Shown here: positions 5,455 through 7,380 of the stretch, in pieces
Position numbering within the stretch: the first letter of the stretch is position 1
Layout of the letters: the number at the start of each line of letters is the position of its first letter
NCBI GenBank assembly: GCA_030040525.1
Contig: JASHTN010000118.1
Coordinates: 1-7,380, forward strand
DNA: 7,380 bases
Direction of reading: 5' to 3'
DNA from: Gammaproteobacteria bacterium
GTDB taxonomy: Bacteria > Pseudomonadota > Gammaproteobacteria > Steroidobacterales > Steroidobacteraceae
Translations under genes and position numbers: made by a program
The notes under the pieces: model-generated
Databases searched by the model: none
The model's input: the letters and a program-made list of their open reading frames with translations, nothing else
What the model was told of the DNA's origin: nothing

Positions 5455-5546
5455 TTAGCACTCCGGGAAATCGCGCGCGGCTCGCGCGGCAAACTCACAC
5501 CGAAAATCAAGATGCGCCATTTCCCGGGGCCCCCGCATGGGGCGCG

Positions 5547-5552
5547 TATAAT
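5547..5552 (+). promoter_or_regulatory. Candidate -10 element of the maf gene, overlapping the yceD promoter
   Basis: A perfect TATAAT lies on the plus strand within the same bases as the minus-strand -10 of yceD. No good -35 is seen 16-18 bases upstream (CCGGGG region), and there is no TGn extension, so activity is uncertain. If used, the maf leader would be about 70 bases and the two promoters would compete for polymerase. Confidence 0.35.
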
Positions 5553-5576
5553 AGGTAGCGCGTTCCGCCAAGTCAA
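5548..5576 (-). promoter_or_regulatory. Sigma70-type promoter of the yceD-rpmF-plsX-fabH operon
   Basis: On the minus strand TTGACT (5576-5571, 5 of 6) and TATTAT (5553-5548, 5 of 6) are separated by an ideal 17 bases. Transcription would start near 5541, giving a leader of about 87 bases before the TTG of yceD. The leader contains a CCCC-ATGC-GGGG hairpin directly after the start and a second GC-rich self-complementary stretch near 5470-5490. It is the best-looking promoter in the window. Confidence 0.8.
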
Positions 5577-5627
5577 AGCCGCAAGTTTCGGTAAGCCCTT
5601 GTTTTCCCGAAGGCGATCCGCCTGGCC

Positions 5628-6215
5628 ATGAGTCCCGTGGCGCCGCTCATCCTGGCCTCGACGTCGCGCTACCGGCGCGAGCTGCTCGGGCGATTGGGCG
5701 TGGAATTTACCGTCGTCGCGCCGGGCATCGCCGAGGATCACCGCGCCTCGGAGTCGCCCGCCGACCGCGCGCTGCGACTGGCGACCGCGAAGGCGCAGGC
5801 CGTCGCGGCGCGCCACCCCGGCGCGCTCATCGTCGGCAGCGACCAGGTGGCTTCCTGCGCCGGTCGGGTACTCGACAAGCCGGGCGACGCAGCCGGCTGC
5901 CGCGCGCAGCTGGCCGCTCTCAGCGGACACGCCGCGCAGTTCTACACGGCCTGCGTGCTGCTCAGCGGCCGCGCCGCGCTGCACCTGGCGCACATCGACA
6001 CCACCAGCGTCGTGTTCCGCGCGCTGTCGGCGGAGGAGATCGCACGCTACGTCGAGCGCGAGCAGCCGTACGAGTGCGCCGGCGGCTTCAAGGCCGAGGG
6101 CCTGGGTGTCGTGCTGTTCGAATGCATCGAGAGTCAGGACCCGACCGCCCTCATCGGCCTGCCGCTGATCTGGCTCGCCGGCGCGCTGCGCGCGGCGGGT
6201 CATCCTCTGCCGTGA
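5628..6215 (+). CDS. Maf/YceF-family nucleoside triphosphate pyrophosphatase (probable m7GTP type)
   Basis: Maf-family enzymes hydrolyse non-canonical nucleoside triphosphates to monophosphates. The E. coli YceF branch prefers 7-methyl-GTP. The 195-residue product starts with the family signature LILASTSRYRRELLGRLGV (7-25). It carries IVGSDQV (68-74) with the likely catalytic base Asp72, then KPGDAAG (84-90) and FYTACVLL (105-112), and ends with CAGGFKAEGLG (150-160) and DPTALIGLPL (171-180). Assignment to the YceF branch rests on GSDQV, the CAGGFKAEG motif and the gene position between yceD and rluC, the same as E. coli yceF. The start is the ATG at 5628; a GTG three codons later is also possible, and neither has a strong ribosome binding site. 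Its 3' end overlaps rluC tail-to-tail by 16 bases. Confidence 0.93.
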   Translation: MSPVAPLILASTSRYRRELLGRLGVEFTVVAPGIAEDHRASESPADRALRLATAKAQAVAARHPGALIVGSDQVASCAGRVLDKPGDAAGCRAQLAALSGHAAQFYTACVLLSGRAALHLAHIDTTSVVFRALSAEEIARYVEREQPYECAGGFKAEGLGVVLFECIESQDPTALIGLPLIWLAGALRAAGHPLP

Positions 6216-7222
6216 GATGAGCCGGCGGACCGCGCGCGGCGCGCGGGCCGCGCCGCGAGCCGCTCGAGCACTGCGCCGAGCTCCGCAGGGAGCGGCGTGT
6301 TGACGCTGAACTCCCCGCCCTGCGGCCATGTGAAGCTGACGCTCGCCGCGTGCAGAAACATGCGCTCGAGACCGAGTGCGCGCAGCTCGCGGTTGAACTC
6401 CGGGTCACCGTATTTCTCGTCGCCCGCCACCGGATGGCCGGCGTGCGCGGCGTGCACGCGGATCTGGTGCGTGCGGCCGGTGATGAGCGTCACCTCGAGC
6501 AGCGTCGCCGTCCTGCCGAAGAACTGCACCGGGCTGAAGCGGCTCGCCGCGGGCTTACCGGCTGGGTCGGCGCGTACCGTGCGCTCACCGCCCACGCGCG
6601 TGTTCGTGCGCAGCGGGATGTCGATGCGCTTGGTACCGAGCTCCCACCTGCCACGCACCAGCGTCAGGTAGCGCTTCTCGAAGCCCGCCTCGCGCAGCAG
6701 CCTGTGCAGCCCGCGGAGCGTCGCTCCGTGGCGTGCGACCAGCAGGCACCCGCTCGTATCCCGGTCGAGGCGATGCACGAGCTCGAGCGATTCCTGCGGC
6801 CGCAGTGCCCGCAGCGCCTCGATCACGCCTGAGCTCACCCCGCTGCCCCCGTGCACGGCGATCCCTGCCGGCTTGTCGAGCACCAGGAGTCGGTCGTCCT
6901 CGTAGACGATGCTGCTTCGAATGCGCTCCGTGAGCTGCGGCCGGGGGGATACCGCCGACCCGGGGGGCAGCACCCGGACCGGAGGGATGCGCACCTTGTC
7001 GTGCGGCTGAAGCCGGGTCTCGGGCCCGACGCGCCGCCCGTTGACGCGCACTTCGCCCCGGCGGATGACCCGGTAAACGCGGCTGCGAGGCAGGTCCCTG
7101 AGCAGCCGCTGGAGGTACTTGTCGAGCCTCTGGCCCGCCTCGTCCGGGGCGACCTCGAAGTGCTGCACAGCGGTGCGGGTCTCGCCGGAAGTTTGGCCGG
7201 GCACGGGTCTATCGTAAGGCAT
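6200..7222 (-). CDS. rluC: RluC, 23S rRNA pseudouridine synthase (955/2504/2580)
   Basis: RluC makes pseudouridine at three sites of 23S rRNA near the peptidyl-transferase centre. The 340-residue product has an N-terminal S4 RNA-binding domain (about 24-85: AGQRLDKYLQRLL, VYRVIRRGEVRVNGRRV, DKVRIPPVRV). An RsuA/RluA catalytic domain follows, with VLDKPAGIAVHGGSG (114-128) and the catalytic Asp153 in ELVHRLDRDTSG, then TLITGRTHQIRVH (245-257) and MFLHAASVSF. These blocks match E. coli RluC rather than RluD or RluA. I chose the ATG at 7222 because it fits the homologous N-terminus and a predicted transcript start just upstream; the frame stays open further but without similarity. The C-terminus has a basic Arg/Ala/Ser tail of about 15 residues beyond the usual end, and the part within 6200-6215 overlaps maf. 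Confidence 0.96.
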   Translation of the reverse strand: MPYDRPVPGQTSGETRTAVQHFEVAPDEAGQRLDKYLQRLLRDLPRSRVYRVIRRGEVRVNGRRVGPETRLQPHDKVRIPPVRVLPPGSAVSPRPQLTERIRSSIVYEDDRLLVLDKPAGIAVHGGSGVSSGVIEALRALRPQESLELVHRLDRDTSGCLLVARHGATLRGLHRLLREAGFEKRYLTLVRGRWELGTKRIDIPLRTNTRVGGERTVRADPAGKPAASRFSPVQFFGRTATLLEVTLITGRTHQIRVHAAHAGHPVAGDEKYGDPEFNRELRALGLERMFLHAASVSFTWPQGGEFSVNTPLPAELGAVLERLAARPARRARSAGSSHGRG

Positions 7223-7252
7223 TGTTTCTACAACGGTCTGTCGAGTATACTC
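7222..7252 (+). promoter_or_regulatory. Divergent promoter region between rluC and the rightward transcript (probable rne)
   Basis: The perfect palindrome GAGTATACTC (7243-7252) presents a TATACT -10 hexamer (5 of 6) on both strands: 7246-7251 rightward and 7249-7244 leftward. Rightward, TTGTTT (7222-7227) with an 18-base spacer is a poor but possible -35. Leftward, I see no good -35; a start near 7237 would leave about 15 bases before the rluC ATG. I infer that both genes use this site. Confidence 0.5.
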
Positions 7253-7257
7253 TCCCC

Positions 7258-7380
7258 GTGGTCCGTGAACCGGACGCACCAGTGGTTGGCGGCCTACAGC
7301 CGCCGCCCGTTTAGTTGGACCTCTTGAATCGAGGCCATCGCATTGGGCCGACAAGATCGCGCCGGCTGCGTCGAATCTCC
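7258..7380 (+). promoter_or_regulatory. Structured 5' leader of the rightward transcript, probably the rne (RNase E) leader
   Basis: No coding frame is convincing here and the region is full of hairpins. GTG-GTCCG/CGGAC-(G)-CAC lies at 7258-7279, a perfect 6-base-pair GGCGGC-CTACA-GCCGCC at 7288-7304, and GG-(A)-CCTC/GAGG-CC at 7317-7336. In E. coli the gene divergent from rluC is rne, whose long structured leader is cleaved by RNase E itself for autoregulation. By position and structure this is the likely counterpart, with the coding sequence to the right of the window. I could not align it to the Rfam rne5 model, so the identity is an inference. Confidence 0.45.

Noticed and set aside
7223..7354. 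N-terminal extension of RluC to an upstream start at 7354
   Set aside because: The extra 44 residues have no counterpart in RluC, and they would run through the predicted promoter palindrome and hairpin leader.
1..7380. CRISPR array, insertion sequence, tRNA, attachment site, toxin-antitoxin or defence module
   Set aside because: No regularly spaced repeats, transposase motifs, tRNA-like cloverleaf or defence-family protein signatures were seen on either strand.

Overview
The window is a high-GC chromosomal segment that reads as housekeeping DNA from a gammaproteobacterium. Three things point there. The block rluC / maf / yceD-rpmF-plsX-fabH has the order and relative orientations I know from Escherichia coli. 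The LexA protein has an E. coli-like recognition helix, with CTGT-N8-ACAG operators in front of its gene. There is also a small OprI/Lpp-like lipoprotein. I cannot name the genus. Nearly every base is assignable to a known family, and I found no convincing new multi-gene system.

Layout, left to right. (1) Positions 1-1792, minus strand: an SOS mutagenesis cassette lexA-imuA-imuB, tightly packed, with imuB running off the left edge. A sigma70-type promoter overlapped by two LexA boxes lies at 1804-1855. (2) Positions 1856-2319: about 460 bases without a convincing gene, carrying short repeats and palindromes. (3) Positions 2320-2634, plus strand: a 104-residue alanine-zipper lipoprotein followed by a textbook intrinsic terminator. 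(4) Positions 2762-5454, minus strand: the yceD-rpmF-plsX-fabH operon (ribosome biogenesis plus phospholipid and fatty-acid initiation), with a good promoter at 5548-5576. (5) Positions 5628-6215, plus strand: a Maf/YceF-family nucleotide pyrophosphatase, divergent from yceD. (6) Positions 6200-7222, minus strand: rluC, overlapping the maf end tail-to-tail by 16 bases. (7) Positions 7223-7380: a divergent promoter region. Its rightward transcript is probably the leader of rne (RNase E), whose coding sequence would lie beyond the window.

How the genes work together. LexA represses its own promoter and, by co-transcription, the ImuA/ImuB accessory factors, which with a DnaE2-type polymerase (not in the window) carry out damage-induced translesion synthesis. 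PlsX and FabH link acyl-phosphate supply for phospholipids to the first condensation of fatty-acid synthesis. Their co-transcription with YceD and L32, and the nearby RluC and probable RNase E leader, tie membrane-lipid synthesis to ribosome production and RNA metabolism.

The points most worth a second look are the unbroken heptad pattern with a Cys-Cys pair in the lipoprotein, the tandem LexA boxes, the non-ATG starts of yceD, plsX and fabH, the operon ending at fabH instead of continuing into fabD/fabG, the two divergent promoter regions, and the unexplained repeats at 1923-2086.
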